The notes: a model not told the origin generated them from the letters alone. Shown: positions 43,342 to 52,269, counted from the first letter of the stretch. The stretch: DNA of 64,000 bases from Nocardia vermiculata NBRC 100427 (GCF_001613265.1 NZ_BDCA01000005.1:269795-333794); one strand, 5' to 3'. Translations and numbers: made by a program.

Positions 43342-44151
43342 GTGTCCGGTCCGATCGACCTCCGCACCGATGTGCCGCACTCGGCCCGGATGTACGACTA
43401 CTTTCTCGGCGGCAGAGACAACTACGAAGCGGATCGTCAGGCCGGTGACAAGGCGCTGCAGGAGTTCCCGGCAGTCCGCGTCACCGCCCGCACCAACCGC
43501 GACTTCATGCGCCATGCCACCCGCTACCTGGCCGGCCAGGGGGTCCGCCAGTTCCTCGATATCGGCACGGGCATTCCGACCGAACCGAATCTGCACCAGG
43601 TCGCCCAGGAACTGGCTCCGGAGGCGCGGGTCGTCTACGTCGACAACGATCCGATCGTGCTCTCGCATGCGCGGGCGCTGCTGGTGAGCTCCCCGGAGGG
43701 GCGTACGGCCTACGTCCAGGCCGATGCGGGGAAGCCGGCGGACATTCTCTCGGCGCCGGAACTGCTGGAGACACTGGATCTGTCCCAGCCGGTGGCGGTG
43801 TCGCTGATGGCACTGCTGCACTTCGTACCCGGCGACGTATACGAGGTGGTTCGGACGCTGATGGAACCGCTCGCACCGGGCTCGTACCTGGCGATGTCGC
43901 ATGTGACCACCGAATTCGACGACGGTCCCGACGATCCCGAGGGGATGGCGCGTCTGCTGCAGGTCTACATCGACCGCGGGATCCCCGTGCGCCCGCGCAC
44001 CCGGGCCGAGGTCGAGAAGTTCTTCGACGGGCTGGAACTGGTCGACCCCGGCGTCCGGGTCATCCACCGCTGGCGTAACGAGGGCATCGAGCACCCCGCA
44101 GGTCACGACAAGCAGGTGTCGCTCTACGGCGCGGTCGGCAAGAAGGTCTGA
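43342..44151 (+). CDS. SAM-dependent methyltransferase (DUF574/PF04672 family)
   Basis: 269 aa from GTG 43342 with AAGGAG 7 nt before it. Family pattern: ARMYDYFLGGRDNYEADR near the start, then RQFLDIGTGIPTEPNLHQVAQ, VVYVDNDPIVLSHARALL and a Leu-rich end with RNEG. These are very numerous in Streptomyces, Nocardia and Frankia; substrates are unknown. Solitary gene, 155 bp after the desaturase. Confidence 0.88.
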   Translation: MSGPIDLRTDVPHSARMYDYFLGGRDNYEADRQAGDKALQEFPAVRVTARTNRDFMRHATRYLAGQGVRQFLDIGTGIPTEPNLHQVAQELAPEARVVYVDNDPIVLSHARALLVSSPEGRTAYVQADAGKPADILSAPELLETLDLSQPVAVSLMALLHFVPGDVYEVVRTLMEPLAPGSYLAMSHVTTEFDDGPDDPEGMARLLQVYIDRGIPVRPRTRAEVEKFFDGLELVDPGVRVIHRWRNEGIEHPAGHDKQVSLYGAVGKKV

Positions 44152-44187
44152 CATCCGCGCGACGGGGGATTCCGTGGCTGCACCGGG

Positions 44188-44871
44188 TTACGGTGCGGCC
44201 ACGGCTCGCGTCTGTTCCTCGATGGCCGGGGTGCCGGTGTCCGGAGCCGGTCGGCGCAGCAGTGCGATTCCCACCGCGAGCAACCACAGAATCATCAGAC
44301 CCGATGCGGTCGCGGTGGTGCCCCAGCCGTTGGCGGCGTAGAAGTTCGCCGGCGTATTGCCGAAGAACATCGACGGTGTGAACGCGATATTCACGACCGC
44401 GAGTACCGCGGCCGTACGTCCGGCCCATACCGGCAGAATGTGGGTGCGCAGGATCGCGATCGCCGCCGTCGCCATGAACAGCGCGGTCAGCAGTCTGCTG
44501 ATGGTGCCGTAGAGGACGTAGGTACCCGAGACCGTGATGGTCGGGTCGATCGGATCGGGTGCCTGGATCGTGGCGCCGATCTCGAGGCCCATCGAGACGA
44601 AGGCGATCGTCGTCCACATCAGCCCGGCCGTGCTGGTCAGAGAGGCGAGCCATTCGTATCGGCGGTCGGCGCTCTTGATGAGGTGGCCGAATGCGGACAG
44701 GAAGACGACGAATCCGAGAATCCCGAGGACGCCCAGATAGCCGCGGACGAGGATGTTCGAGTCCGGCGGAGGACCCTCGTAGACGAAGTAGAGCGGTAGT
44801 TCGACCAGAGTGAGGGCGGCGCCGACGGTAGCCGCGATTCCGGCGGTGCGGCGGAGTGTAGGGGTATCCAC
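44188..44871 (-). CDS. Multi-pass membrane protein, uncharacterised
   Basis: 227 aa with about six hydrophobic helices (GIAATVGAALTLVELPLYF, GYLGVLGILGFVVFLSAF, LTSTAGLMWTTIAFVSMGL, ISRLLTALFMATAAIAIL, TAAVLAVVNIAFTPSMFF, LMILWLLAVGIALL). The hydrophilic loops are short and the C terminus is cytoplasmic-type. I cannot assign a family with certainty; DUF4386-like is one option. It is divergent from a TetR gene with a palindrome between them, so it is likely to be the TetR target. Confidence 0.75.
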   Translation of the reverse strand: MDTPTLRRTAGIAATVGAALTLVELPLYFVYEGPPPDSNILVRGYLGVLGILGFVVFLSAFGHLIKSADRRYEWLASLTSTAGLMWTTIAFVSMGLEIGATIQAPDPIDPTITVSGTYVLYGTISRLLTALFMATAAIAILRTHILPVWAGRTAAVLAVVNIAFTPSMFFGNTPANFYAANGWGTTATASGLMILWLLAVGIALLRRPAPDTGTPAIEEQTRAVAAP

Positions 44872-44895
44872 GCGATGTCCTTCCAGGCCAATGGT

Positions 44896-44914
44896 TAGTA
44901 TATCATTTATACTA
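44896..44914. promoter_or_regulatory. TetR operator candidate
   Basis: TAGTATA-TCATT-TATACTA, perfect 7-bp arms, in an unusually AT-rich patch between the divergent membrane-protein and TetR genes. A further half-site (ATACTA) follows at ~44932-44937. Confidence 0.65.
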
Positions 44915-44959
44915 TAAACGCCATACTAAACTGCGGAAGGCTGATTCGTCGACGACAGG

Positions 44960-45715
44960 ATGTCCACCATGACCGACCGGAAGGTCCCCGATCACCTGGC
45001 TCGACTGTGGCGGTTGCCCGCGGACGCCAAGCTGGGCCGTCCGGCTGCGCTCGATGTCGACCGGGTAGTGGGCACGGCCGTCCAGCTGGCCGACCGCAAC
45101 GGCCTGGCGGGAGCGACACTGCCGAAGATCGCGGCAGCCCTGGGGGTTACGCCGATGTCGCTGTACCGCCATATCGGATCCAAAGAGGAACTGCTCGTGC
45201 TGATGGCCGACGCCGGGCTGGGAACACCACCCGAAAGCTCCTCCGGCTTATGGCGTCCGGCGTTGCGCTCGTGGGCGATGGCTCAGCTCGCGGTACATCG
45301 CGCCCGCCCCTGGCTCGTGCAGTTGCCGATCTCCGGACCGCCCAGTGGTCCCAACAGTGTGGCCTGGATGGATGCCGGCCTGGCCGCGCTGGCTGATACG
45401 GCACTGGGCTGGGAGGAGAAGGTCGGTGCCATCATGGTGGTCGGTGGCTACGTGCGCGAGGCATTCGTCACCAGCCGGCAACTCGAACAAGGCAGGGCGG
45501 CGGCGAATATGAACGAGGCCGAGTTGCTGCGTGAGTACGGTCGCACGCTTCGTGTCCTCGTGGATCCGGAGCGGATGCCCGAGATGGCCGCACTGCTGGC
45601 GTCCGGCCTGTTCGACGACATCGATCCCGCGGCCGATCCGGACGGAGATATCGCCTTCGGGCTGGAACTGGTACTCGACGGTGTGGCGGCGGCTGTTGCC
45701 GCGGCGGCCGGGTGA
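44960..45715 (+). CDS. TetR family regulator with large C-terminal domain
   Basis: 251 aa. It begins with an Arg-rich segment. The HTH is at ~33-80 (GTAVQLADRNGLAGATLPKIAAALGVTPMSLYRHIGSKEELLVLM), and the rest is like the TetR C-terminal family of tetracycline-type repressors. ATG 44960. It is divergent from the membrane-protein gene with a TAGTATA operator between, so probably a local repressor. Confidence 0.9.
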   Translation: MSTMTDRKVPDHLARLWRLPADAKLGRPAALDVDRVVGTAVQLADRNGLAGATLPKIAAALGVTPMSLYRHIGSKEELLVLMADAGLGTPPESSSGLWRPALRSWAMAQLAVHRARPWLVQLPISGPPSGPNSVAWMDAGLAALADTALGWEEKVGAIMVVGGYVREAFVTSRQLEQGRAAANMNEAELLREYGRTLRVLVDPERMPEMAALLASGLFDDIDPAADPDGDIAFGLELVLDGVAAAVAAAAG

Positions 45716-45719
45716 GTGG

Positions 45720-46136
45720 TCAGGACACGTCCCGGGCGCCCCCGTCCGGATCGGCGGGATCGATGTGCCAGCTTCGGATGCGGTTCGCGTGCACCCGAAT
45801 AACTGTGTGCGAGAACCACTCCGGATTCACCGGTGGTGTCTCCACCTCGAGAATCTCGCCGGTTCCGCGAATTTCCACGCCGCGACCCCAGCCGGGTTTC
45901 AGCTCGTTGGGGTCGTTCGGTGTCATGTCGTCGATCACCAGGCTCACGTGGGGGTTCGCGCGGACATTGCGGTATCGCTGAAGGGTCGGGGTCGGACCGC
46001 CGATATCGATGGTTGCGTCCTCGTTGATCCGGAACCCCACCGTGACGATCTGTGGCTTGCCGTCCGCGGTGACGGTGGCCAATCGGCCCAGGTGTTGGGA
46101 TGCCAGATAAGCGCTTTCGGCTGGGGTGAAGGTCAT
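45720..46136 (-). CDS. PPOX-class F420-dependent oxidoreductase
   Basis: 138 aa. Split-barrel: FTPAESAYLASQHLGRLATVTADGKPQIVTVGFRINED, RYRNVRANPHVSLVIDD, and a long last part WFSHTVIRVHANRIRSWHIDP. This matches the F420-binding group in mycobacteria and Nocardia. It may reduce a small substrate; the exact one is unknown. Its stop is 5 bp from the convergent TetR stop. Confidence 0.87.
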   Translation of the reverse strand: MTFTPAESAYLASQHLGRLATVTADGKPQIVTVGFRINEDATIDIGGPTPTLQRYRNVRANPHVSLVIDDMTPNDPNELKPGWGRGVEIRGTGEILEVETPPVNPEWFSHTVIRVHANRIRSWHIDPADPDGGARDVS

Positions 46137-46195
46137 GCGGGTCAGCGTAGAACCTGAAGTCGACTCGAGGTCAAGGCTGTTCGTCGTGGGCTGCC

Positions 46196-46729
46196 CTACG
46201 GGCCGCCGAGGGCGGGGTCGAGAGGTGCTCGGGTGAGGCGATTACCGAGGGTGGACAGGGTGTACGTGCCGATTCCCAGGACGACCTCGAGCGCCTGCTC
46301 CGCGGTGTAGCCGTGCCGGTGGAATGCGTCCAGCTGCTCGTCGGACACGCCGCCCGCGGTATCCAGGACGGCCAGGGTGAATTCCTGCAGTGCGGCCAAT
46401 CGCGGGTCGGGCAGCGGGCGCTGGTCGCGCAACGCACTGATCACCTCGGGATCGGCGCGCAGGTCCGTGAGTTTCGCGGTGTGCATGGCGATACAGATAT
46501 GGCATTCGTTACGGGTCGCGACCGTCATGATCAGCACCTCGCGAGACAGTTGGTCCAGCGTGGCCGTCTCGAACAGGGCGCTCATCTTCAGGAATCCGTC
46601 GAGCAGCCGGGGTGAGGTCGCCATCTGTGCGACGGCGTCGGGGAGGTGGCCGAGGCGGGCGGCGCTTGCCGTCATTGCTCGGCGGGCGTCGGCGGGTGCG
46701 GAGTCGATGGTATGGACCGGGAAGTGCAT
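46196..46729 (-). CDS. AhpD-like carboxymuconolactone decarboxylase family protein
   Basis: 177 aa from ATG 46729. The AhpD-type motif ExxxCxxC…H is present (TRNECHICIAMHTAKL, with Glu-Cys-x-x-Cys and His four later). This fits a peroxidase or CoA-linked redox partner that uses the Cys pair. A 23-bp palindrome lies just upstream and the MarR gene ~110 bp further on the same strand, so it is probably controlled by that MarR. Confidence 0.88.
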   Translation of the reverse strand: MHFPVHTIDSAPADARRAMTASAARLGHLPDAVAQMATSPRLLDGFLKMSALFETATLDQLSREVLIMTVATRNECHICIAMHTAKLTDLRADPEVISALRDQRPLPDPRLAALQEFTLAVLDTAGGVSDEQLDAFHRHGYTAEQALEVVLGIGTYTLSTLGNRLTRAPLDPALGGP

Positions 46730-46742
46730 GGGGAGCCGTTCT

Positions 46743-46765
46743 AATAGACAACCAAGTTGTCTATT
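46743..46765. promoter_or_regulatory. MarR operator candidate before the AhpD-like gene
   Basis: AATAGACAA-CCAAG-TTGTCTATT, perfect 9-bp arms, 14 bp upstream of the AhpD ATG. A second similar half (GGTTGTCTTG) lies ~15 bp further. This is the size and shape of a MarR-type site. Confidence 0.7.
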
Positions 46766-46836
46766 AAGGTAAACCGGGTTGTCTTGTATGGCAACCATGG
46801 CGCCTGCTTGTTCCGGGCTACTTCAGGGAGTGCTGT

Positions 46837-47325
46837 TCAGTCGCCGAACCAGCCGGCGACGTCGAGTCGGAACGACTCCGGCGGAACCATCCTGCGCAGG
46901 CCGTACTCCATATCGCGCACCTGCTGGGCGCCGAGCTCGTTCATCCAGCGCATACGAAGGTGGTCGAAGATCTCGGCCGATTGCCGGAGTGCGTCCATCC
47001 CGTGTGGGGTCAGGCGAACAACTTTGCGGCGGGCATCGCGCGGATCCGCACCGCGCTCGGCATATCCCAGTGTGGTGAGCTTGTCCACCGTCTTACCGGC
47101 CGCCTGCTTGGATATGCCCAGGCTGCGGCCGATCTCGCTGGCGGTGGCACCGTCGGGACCGATCGCCTGCATGGCGAATCCGTAGGCGGGGCGCAGCTGC
47201 CGATGGCCGCGCACGGCGAGCTCGGCATGTAGTTCGTCGATCAGCGATCGGAACCCGGCGAACAGCAGCAGTGGCAGTTCGAAACCGGGGCTGTCGAGCG
47301 CACCGCCGTGTGATCCGGCAACCAT
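46837..47325 (-). CDS. MarR family regulator (second)
   Basis: 162 aa. Winged helix: RPAYGFAMQAIGPDGATASEIGRSLGISKQAAGKTVDKLTTLGYAERG, wing DPRDARRKVVRLTPHG. It is 107 bp upstream of the AhpD-like gene, same strand; the palindrome sits in that gap, so it may repress the AhpD gene, perhaps in response to peroxides or electrophiles through the Cys-based partner. Confidence 0.9.
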   Translation of the reverse strand: MVAGSHGGALDSPGFELPLLLFAGFRSLIDELHAELAVRGHRQLRPAYGFAMQAIGPDGATASEIGRSLGISKQAAGKTVDKLTTLGYAERGADPRDARRKVVRLTPHGMDALRQSAEIFDHLRMRWMNELGAQQVRDMEYGLRRMVPPESFRLDVAGWFGD

Positions 47326-47427
47326 GTCGACGAGACTAGCGAGCCGGCCCTCGCGGTGACCAGCGGGCCACCGCGGCGAACGGCCCGAAACCGGTGTGGG
47401 AATCGGGCCGATCAGCTGCGGTGCGGA

Positions 47428-47745
47428 CTAGCTGCTGCCGAAGGCGCCCGGGGGAACCATGTGGCGGAAGCCGTTCCAGCCGCGATCCCACGGCCCGCGA
47501 TCGTGGCGGTCCCACCCGCGGTGCCGGTCCCAGTTGCCGTGGCGGCCACGGTCGCCGCGCCGGTCCCAGTTGCCGTGGCCGTGGTGGCCGCCGCGGGGAT
47601 GGGCGACCTCGGTCGCTGCCGGGGTGGCGGCGGTCTCGGCCTGCGCCGGAACGGCCAGCACGGCCAGTGGCGCGGCGACGATCACGCCGGCCACGGCGAG
47701 CCGCATCGCGGTCCGCTTGCTGCCCTTTTCAGTTCTGGAAATCAC
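47428..47745 (-). CDS. Small secreted His/Trp/Asp/Arg-rich protein
   Basis: 105 aa. Signal peptide to ~residue 36 (LAVAGVIVAAPLAVLAVPAQA). The mature part is built of short repeats rich in His, Trp, Asp, Arg and Gly (HGNWDRR, HGNWDRHRGWDRH, GPWDRGWN). Such repeats can bind metals or polyanions. It lies 102 bp downstream of the MarR gene's upstream side, on the same strand but probably separate. I do not know the family. Confidence 0.65.
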   Translation of the reverse strand: MISRTEKGSKRTAMRLAVAGVIVAAPLAVLAVPAQAETAATPAATEVAHPRGGHHGHGNWDRRGDRGRHGNWDRHRGWDRHDRGPWDRGWNGFRHMVPPGAFGSS

Positions 47746-48147
47746 TGTGAATCCTTTCGATCGATTACACCGTACGCAGTGTCTCCCGGATCGGGTACCG
47801 CGTCACGGGGGTGAGCACGAGGTTCAGGGAATAATCGACCCCAGGGCTGACGGAGTCTCAGGGTTGTCCCGGAACGGCATTCGACGATCGCGGAACCGCA
47901 CTGCCCCTGGTGCCTCGCATGTCCACCACCCTGATCGATTGTCCCGCCGACGGCATTGCGGTGGTGGGCCCAGTACTGAGAAGTCCGCACCGACGTCGCA
48001 TCTACGCCACGGCCGGAGTGCGCATCGTCGCGACGCGGCCGGATATTGCCCGCATGCGCACAGCGGGGTGGTGTTCAATATCGGGAGCGCCGCAGCTGTG
48101 CCGAACAGGCGAGCGCCGGCTTTCACCGTCGACTGTCCGGAGGCATG
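47746..48147. other. Intergenic region before the ABC transporter
   Basis: About 400 bp without a convincing gene; the ORFs in it are frame shadows. It should contain the promoters of the His-rich protein (minus) and the ABC operon (plus). I see no clear operator or hairpin. Confidence 0.45.
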
Positions 48148-49170
48148 ATGACCGCCCCGCCGGCCCGAATTCCACCTGTCGCGCGCATGCGGCGGAGTCG
48201 AATGGGCCGTATCGCGATACTCGTGGCGGCGACGGCCGCCTTCGCTGCATGTAGCGGCCCGAGCGCCGACCTGGGGGAATCACCCACCGCTGCACCGGTC
48301 GCGGCGACACCCTTGAAATCGGTCGCGGTCGTCACCCACGGCAGTCCCGGTGACGCCTTCTGGAATGTCGTGAAGAACGGCGCGGAGGCGGCCGGTGCGG
48401 ATCTCGGCGTCGCCGTGGAATACAACTCCTCCGGCGATCCGGGGGAGCAGGCGAAACTCGTGGACAACGCGGTGGCCCAGCATGTCGACGGACTGGTGGT
48501 GTCGATGGCCAATCCGCAGGCGCTGCGCCGCTCGGTCGAAAACGCTGTGGCGTCGGGGATTCCGGTCGTCACCATAAACTCCGGCGAGGCGGAGTCGGCG
48601 GCGGTCGGAGCGATCGGGCATGTCGGGCAGAGCGAACGTCAGGCGGGCGCCGCGGCGGGGCGGCGGCTGCACGACGCCGGGAAGACCACGATGCTCTGCG
48701 TCATCCACGAAGCGGGCAATATCGGCGCCAACCAGCGCTGCGCCGGCGCGACCGACGGGTTCGCGGGCCGAGCCACCACCTTGCAGGTCGACATCAACAA
48801 CCCGACGGATGCGCAATCGCGGATCAAGGGCGCGCTGGAAGCAGATCATTCGATAGATGCGGTGCTGACCTTGAATTCGCAGATCGCGGCGCGTGCCGTG
48901 GACGGAGTCCGGGAAGCGCATGCGCGGGCATCGGTCGCGACCTTCGACCTGAATCCCGATGTGGTGGAGGCGATTCGCAACGGCTCGCTGCTGTTCGCCG
49001 TCGATCAGCAGCAGTACGAACAGGGGTATCTGCCGGTGGTGATGCTGCAGCTGTACCGGCGCAATCTCAACACGGTGGGCGGTGGCGCCCCCGTGCAGAC
49101 CGGGCCCGCATTCGTGGATCGGAACAACGTCGACGCGATCGCCGAACTCGTGGCCCGCGGGACGCGGTAG
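48148..49170 (+). CDS. Sugar-type ABC transporter substrate-binding lipoprotein
   Basis: 340 aa from ATG 48148 (GGAGG 4 nt before it; an ATG directly upstream is too close). Lipoprotein signal, lipobox FAAC near residue 34. The mature part is a type-1 periplasmic binding protein like ribose/xylose binders (SVAVVTHGSPGDAFWNVVKNGAEAAG, then NAVAQHVDGLVVSMANPQALRR, and a C-terminal YEQGYLPVVML). It captures the substrate outside the membrane for the permease and ATPase that follow (11 bp gap, then ATGA). Confidence 0.9.
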   Translation: MTAPPARIPPVARMRRSRMGRIAILVAATAAFAACSGPSADLGESPTAAPVAATPLKSVAVVTHGSPGDAFWNVVKNGAEAAGADLGVAVEYNSSGDPGEQAKLVDNAVAQHVDGLVVSMANPQALRRSVENAVASGIPVVTINSGEAESAAVGAIGHVGQSERQAGAAAGRRLHDAGKTTMLCVIHEAGNIGANQRCAGATDGFAGRATTLQVDINNPTDAQSRIKGALEADHSIDAVLTLNSQIAARAVDGVREAHARASVATFDLNPDVVEAIRNGSLLFAVDQQQYEQGYLPVVMLQLYRRNLNTVGGGAPVQTGPAFVDRNNVDAIAELVARGTR

Positions 49171-49181
49171 GAGTGCCTGCG

Positions 49182-50240
49182 ATGAGTGAAAAGAGCAATA
49201 CCACAGTCACTTCCGACTCGACGGCTTCCTCTCGGGCGCCCGATGCGATGTTTCGGCGACTGATCGCACGGCCCGAGCTCGGGGCCGGGCTGGGCGCACT
49301 GGTGGTATTCGTCTTCTTCGCGATGATCACCGACCGCTTCCTCAGCGCGCTCGGCGTGGCGACCTGGCTCGACGACGCCTCCACGCTCGGCATCATGGCG
49401 GTTGCGGTGGCGTTGTTGATGATCGGCGGTGAGTTCGATCTGTCGGCCGGTGTGATGACCGCGTCCACTGCCCTGGTCACGGCCCTGCTCGCGGTGCACG
49501 CGGGCTGGAACGTGTGGGCGGCGCTGGCGGTCTCGCTGGTCTTCGCGCTCGCGGTCGGTGCGCTCAACGGCTGGGTAGTGATGCGCACCGGGCTGCCCAG
49601 CTTCATCGTCACGCTGGGAACCTTTCTCGCCCTGCAGGGACTCAACCTGGGAGTGACGCGACTGGTCACCGGAACGGTTCAGGTGTCGGGTATCCGTGCC
49701 GCGTCCGGATACGAATCGGCCGGATGGGTATTCGCCGCCACCACCGATCTGGGAGAGGCCCGGATCCAGGCCTCGGTGCTGTGGTGGATCGCGGTCACCG
49801 CGGTGGCCGTGCTGGTGCTGGTGCGCACCCGGTTCGGCAACTGGATCTACGCGGTGGGTGGTTCGCTGCCCAGCGCCCGTGCGGTGGGTGTGCCCGCGGC
49901 CCGTACCAAGATCCTGCTGTTCATGGGCACCGCCTTCGCCGGCTGGATCGTCGGCTCCTGCAATCTGCTGCGCTTCGCGAGCGTGCAGGCCAATCAGGGC
50001 GTGGGCCTGGAGTTTCAGTACATCATCGCGGCGGTGGTCGGTGGTTGCCTGCTCACCGGTGGTTTCGGCTCGGTTCTCGGCGCGGCCATCGGTGCACTGA
50101 TCTTCGGGATGGCCCGGCAGGGCATCGTGTTCGCGCGCTGGGACAGCGACTGGTTCATGCTGTTTCTGGGTGTCCTGCTGCTGGCCGCGGTGCTGGTGAA
50201 CAACGCGTTCGCGAGACGAGCGGAAAGGTTGCGCCGATGA
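49182..50240 (+). CDS. ABC sugar transporter permease (RbsC/FrcC type)
   Basis: 352 aa from ATG 49182 with GGAG 8 nt before it. Eight to ten hydrophobic helices. The family pattern is [24 protein letters not shown] (the EXXDLS-type loop of ribose-type permeases), then [20 protein letters not shown] and the C-terminal [23 protein letters not shown]. It forms a homodimeric channel with the adjacent ATPase. ATGA overlap with the ATPase gene. Confidence 0.92.
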   Translation: MSEKSNTTVTSDSTASSRAPDAMFRRLIARPELGAGLGALVVFVFFAMITDRFLSALGVATWLDDASTLGIMAVAVALLMIGGEFDLSAGVMTASTALVTALLAVHAGWNVWAALAVSLVFALAVGALNGWVVMRTGLPSFIVTLGTFLALQGLNLGVTRLVTGTVQVSGIRAASGYESAGWVFAATTDLGEARIQASVLWWIAVTAVAVLVLVRTRFGNWIYAVGGSLPSARAVGVPAARTKILLFMGTAFAGWIVGSCNLLRFASVQANQGVGLEFQYIIAAVVGGCLLTGGFGSVLGAAIGALIFGMARQGIVFARWDSDWFMLFLGVLLLAAVLVNNAFARRAERLRR

Positions 50241-51019
50241 CCGCACTGATCGAGACCGTCGGTATCGGAAAGAGTTACGGCGGTGTGGTCGCCCTGCGCG
50301 ATATTTCCATGACCGTCGAGCCGGGTCGGGTTGTCTGTGTGCTCGGCGACAACGGCGCCGGTAAATCGACCCTGATCAAGATCCTGGCCGGGGTGCATCA
50401 GCACGATACGGGGGAATTGCGGATCGAGGGGGAGCCGACCAGGTTCCCTTCACCACGTGCGGCGCTGGACCGCGGTATCGCCACCGTGTACCAGGATCTC
50501 GCGGTAGTGCCCCTGATGAGCGTCTGGCGCAATTTCGTTCTCGGATCCGAGCCCACGATCGGGGCGGGACCGCTGCGGCTGCTGGACCGCAGCACCGCGC
50601 GGCGGATCACGCGCGCGGCGCTGTCGGATATGGGGATCGATATTCGTGACCTGGAGCAGCCGGTGGGCACGTTGTCGGGTGGTCAGCGGCAGTGCGTGGC
50701 CATCGCCCGCGCGGTCCACTACGGCGCGAAAGTGCTGATTCTCGACGAGCCGACCGCCGCGCTCGGCGTGAAACAGTCCGGGGTGGTGCTGCGCTATGTC
50801 GCGCAGGCGCGCGACCGTGGGCTGGGCGTCGTATTGATCACGCACAATCCGCATCACGCCTACCCCGTCGGTGATCGGTTCCTGCTGTTGCGCCGTGGTG
50901 CGGCGCTGGGCAGCTATGCCAAGGACGAGATCGATCTGGCCGAGCTGACCCGGCAGATGGCCGGTGGTGCGGAACTGGAAGCGTTGCAGCACGAATTGCG
51001 CCGCTCCGAGCCGGAATGA
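50237..51019 (+). CDS. ABC sugar transporter ATP-binding protein, single domain
   Basis: 260 aa, ATG in a 4-bp overlap with the permease. Walker [10 protein letters not shown], signature LSGGQRQ, Walker [12 protein letters not shown], His-loop LITHN. Unlike RbsA/XylG (~500 aa, two domains) it has one ABC domain, like FrcA. A carbohydrate uptake complex is the likeliest role; the sugar cannot be named. Confidence 0.93.
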   Translation: MTALIETVGIGKSYGGVVALRDISMTVEPGRVVCVLGDNGAGKSTLIKILAGVHQHDTGELRIEGEPTRFPSPRAALDRGIATVYQDLAVVPLMSVWRNFVLGSEPTIGAGPLRLLDRSTARRITRAALSDMGIDIRDLEQPVGTLSGGQRQCVAIARAVHYGAKVLILDEPTAALGVKQSGVVLRYVAQARDRGLGVVLITHNPHHAYPVGDRFLLLRRGAALGSYAKDEIDLAELTRQMAGGAELEALQHELRRSEPE

Positions 51020-51091
51020 GGCGGTCGCGGGCTCCGGCGCGGCCCGGGCTACCCTCGGCTCTTTCCGACATCGAGAAGTAGGTGAGTAGAG

Positions 51092-51301
51092 CTGCGTGGC
51101 ACGGTGAAGTGGTTCGACATTCAGAAAGGCTTCGGTTTCATAATCCCCGACGGTGGTGGGCCGGAGGTCTTCGTCGAATACACCGCCCTTCAGGGCGAAG
51201 GTTTCCGGCAATTGGAGCAGGGGCAGCGGGTGGAGTTCGAGGTTTGCCATACCAAGGCCGGGCCCGAAGCGGCCGGTGCGCGAACCACGCCGCGATGGTA
51301 A
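51092..51301 (+). CDS. Diverged cold-shock domain protein, apparently with a CTG start
   Basis: If it starts at CTG 51092 (AGGTGAG 5 nt before it) the product is 69 aa: (L)RGTVKWFDIQKGFGFII…, the normal size of a Csp. Starting at the GTG 12 bp later would remove the first conserved residues. RNP1 is intact (KGFGFII), but RNP2 reads VFVEY instead of VFVHY. The tail GARTTPRW differs from the usual NVL end. There is no ATG. It could be a weakly expressed Csp with a rare start or a decaying copy of the gene at 51874. Confidence 0.6.
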   Translation: MRGTVKWFDIQKGFGFIIPDGGGPEVFVEYTALQGEGFRQLEQGQRVEFEVCHTKAGPEAAGARTTPRW

Positions 51302-51437
51302 CTGTGTGCCGTGGCACAGTGACGCCGCAGCTGTAGTGCGCATCACTTTCGGGTATTTCCGAGCTAACGCGCCGGCGTGGATCGTCGATAAGCCGGTTGT
51401 CATTGAAACGACAGACAAGAATGCGAAGAGGTAATTC

Positions 51438-51554
51438 ATGATTCCCGTGATCATCGACACCGGTAGCGCTGCCCTGGGCGGACTGTTCCACACCTTCGGC
51501 GCAGCCTTCCACGGCCTGGTCGACACCCTGTGGACCGGCTCTTTCGGTGGCTGA
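51438..51554 (+). CDS. Small 38-aa protein with amphipathic pattern
   Basis: ATG 51438 with GAGG 6 nt before it; product begins MIPVIIDTGSAALGGLFHTF and ends VDTLWTGSFGG. It is Gly/Phe/Leu-rich with two His and a Trp; a helix of ~20 residues could be amphipathic. A perfect 14-bp terminator hairpin begins 30 bp after the stop, so it looks like a complete small transcription unit. Family not recognised. Confidence 0.6.
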   Translation: MIPVIIDTGSAALGGLFHTFGAAFHGLVDTLWTGSFGG

Positions 51555-51583
51555 CCACTGACTTCGGTCGTGTGACACGACCT

Positions 51584-51625
51584 CGAGGCGACCCCGGGCG
51601 ATGGCGTCCGGGGTCGCCTCGTTTT
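51584..51625 (+). terminator. Strong Rho-independent terminator
   Basis: CGAGGCGACCCCGG (51584-51597) pairs perfectly with CCGGGGTCGCCTCG (51608-51621), 10-nt loop, then TTTT. It closes the 38-aa gene unit. Confidence 0.85.
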
Positions 51626-51873
51626 CCGGTGTCCGAATTGTGCGGGCCGATTCCTGCCGTGCTCGGAAAAGTCGCCGCGAGTGCGGTGACGTCAATCACG
51701 GAATTATCACGGCCGGGTGGTCGGAAAACGTGTATTTTCGCTCTGTTCGGGTCGGTGGATGCGGTGCCGGTCACACGGCAGTGGCGCACGGCCCCGAGGC
51801 ATGGCACTCTGGAGCAACGAGACTGCGGCGACCGTCAAGTTGGTCGACGTGGCTCGTCTACAGAAGGTATGAA

Positions 51874-52077
51874 ATGGCGCAAGGCGTAGTGAAGTGGTTC
51901 AACAGCGAGAAGGGCTTCGGTTTCATCGCTCAAGATGACGGTGGTCCGGATGTGTTCGTGCACTACTCGGCTGTGAACGGCAGCGGGTTCCGCTCTCTCG
52001 AAGAGGGACAGCGCGTGGAGTTCGAGATCGGGCAGGGCCAGAAGGGCCCGCAGGCCCAGGGCGTCAACGTTCTCTGA
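51874..52077 (+). CDS. cspA: Cold-shock protein CspA-type
   Basis: 67 aa, ATG with AAGGT upstream. Standard single cold-shock domain: [21 protein letters not shown] with RNP1 KGFGFI and RNP2 VFVHYS. It binds single-stranded RNA/DNA as a chaperone. It stands alone with a long upstream region (~250 bp after the previous terminator), which may hold a structured 5' leader, and a clear terminator. Confidence 0.95.
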   Translation: MAQGVVKWFNSEKGFGFIAQDDGGPDVFVHYSAVNGSGFRSLEEGQRVEFEIGQGQKGPQAQGVNVL

Positions 52078-52103
52078 ACGTCCTGACATCACGACTTACA
52101 TTG

Positions 52104-52136
52104 GGGCCCCGCACCTTCGAGGTGCGGGGCCCTTCT
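52104..52136 (+). terminator. Terminator of cspA
   Basis: GGGCCCCGCACCT (52104-52116) and AGGTGCGGGGCCC (52120-52132), perfect 13-bp stem with a 3-nt loop, followed by TTCT. Confidence 0.85.
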
Positions 52137-52269
52137 GTGTGTCCGGTGGCGGTAGGGCCGGTGCCGGTGTGAGGGCAGCTGCCTACCGGGCGGTACATCA
52201 GCGCGGAACCGGGCCCATTAAGCTGGAGCGCGGTAAATGTCGACCCTTTCCCTCCAGGAGTGCCCAATC

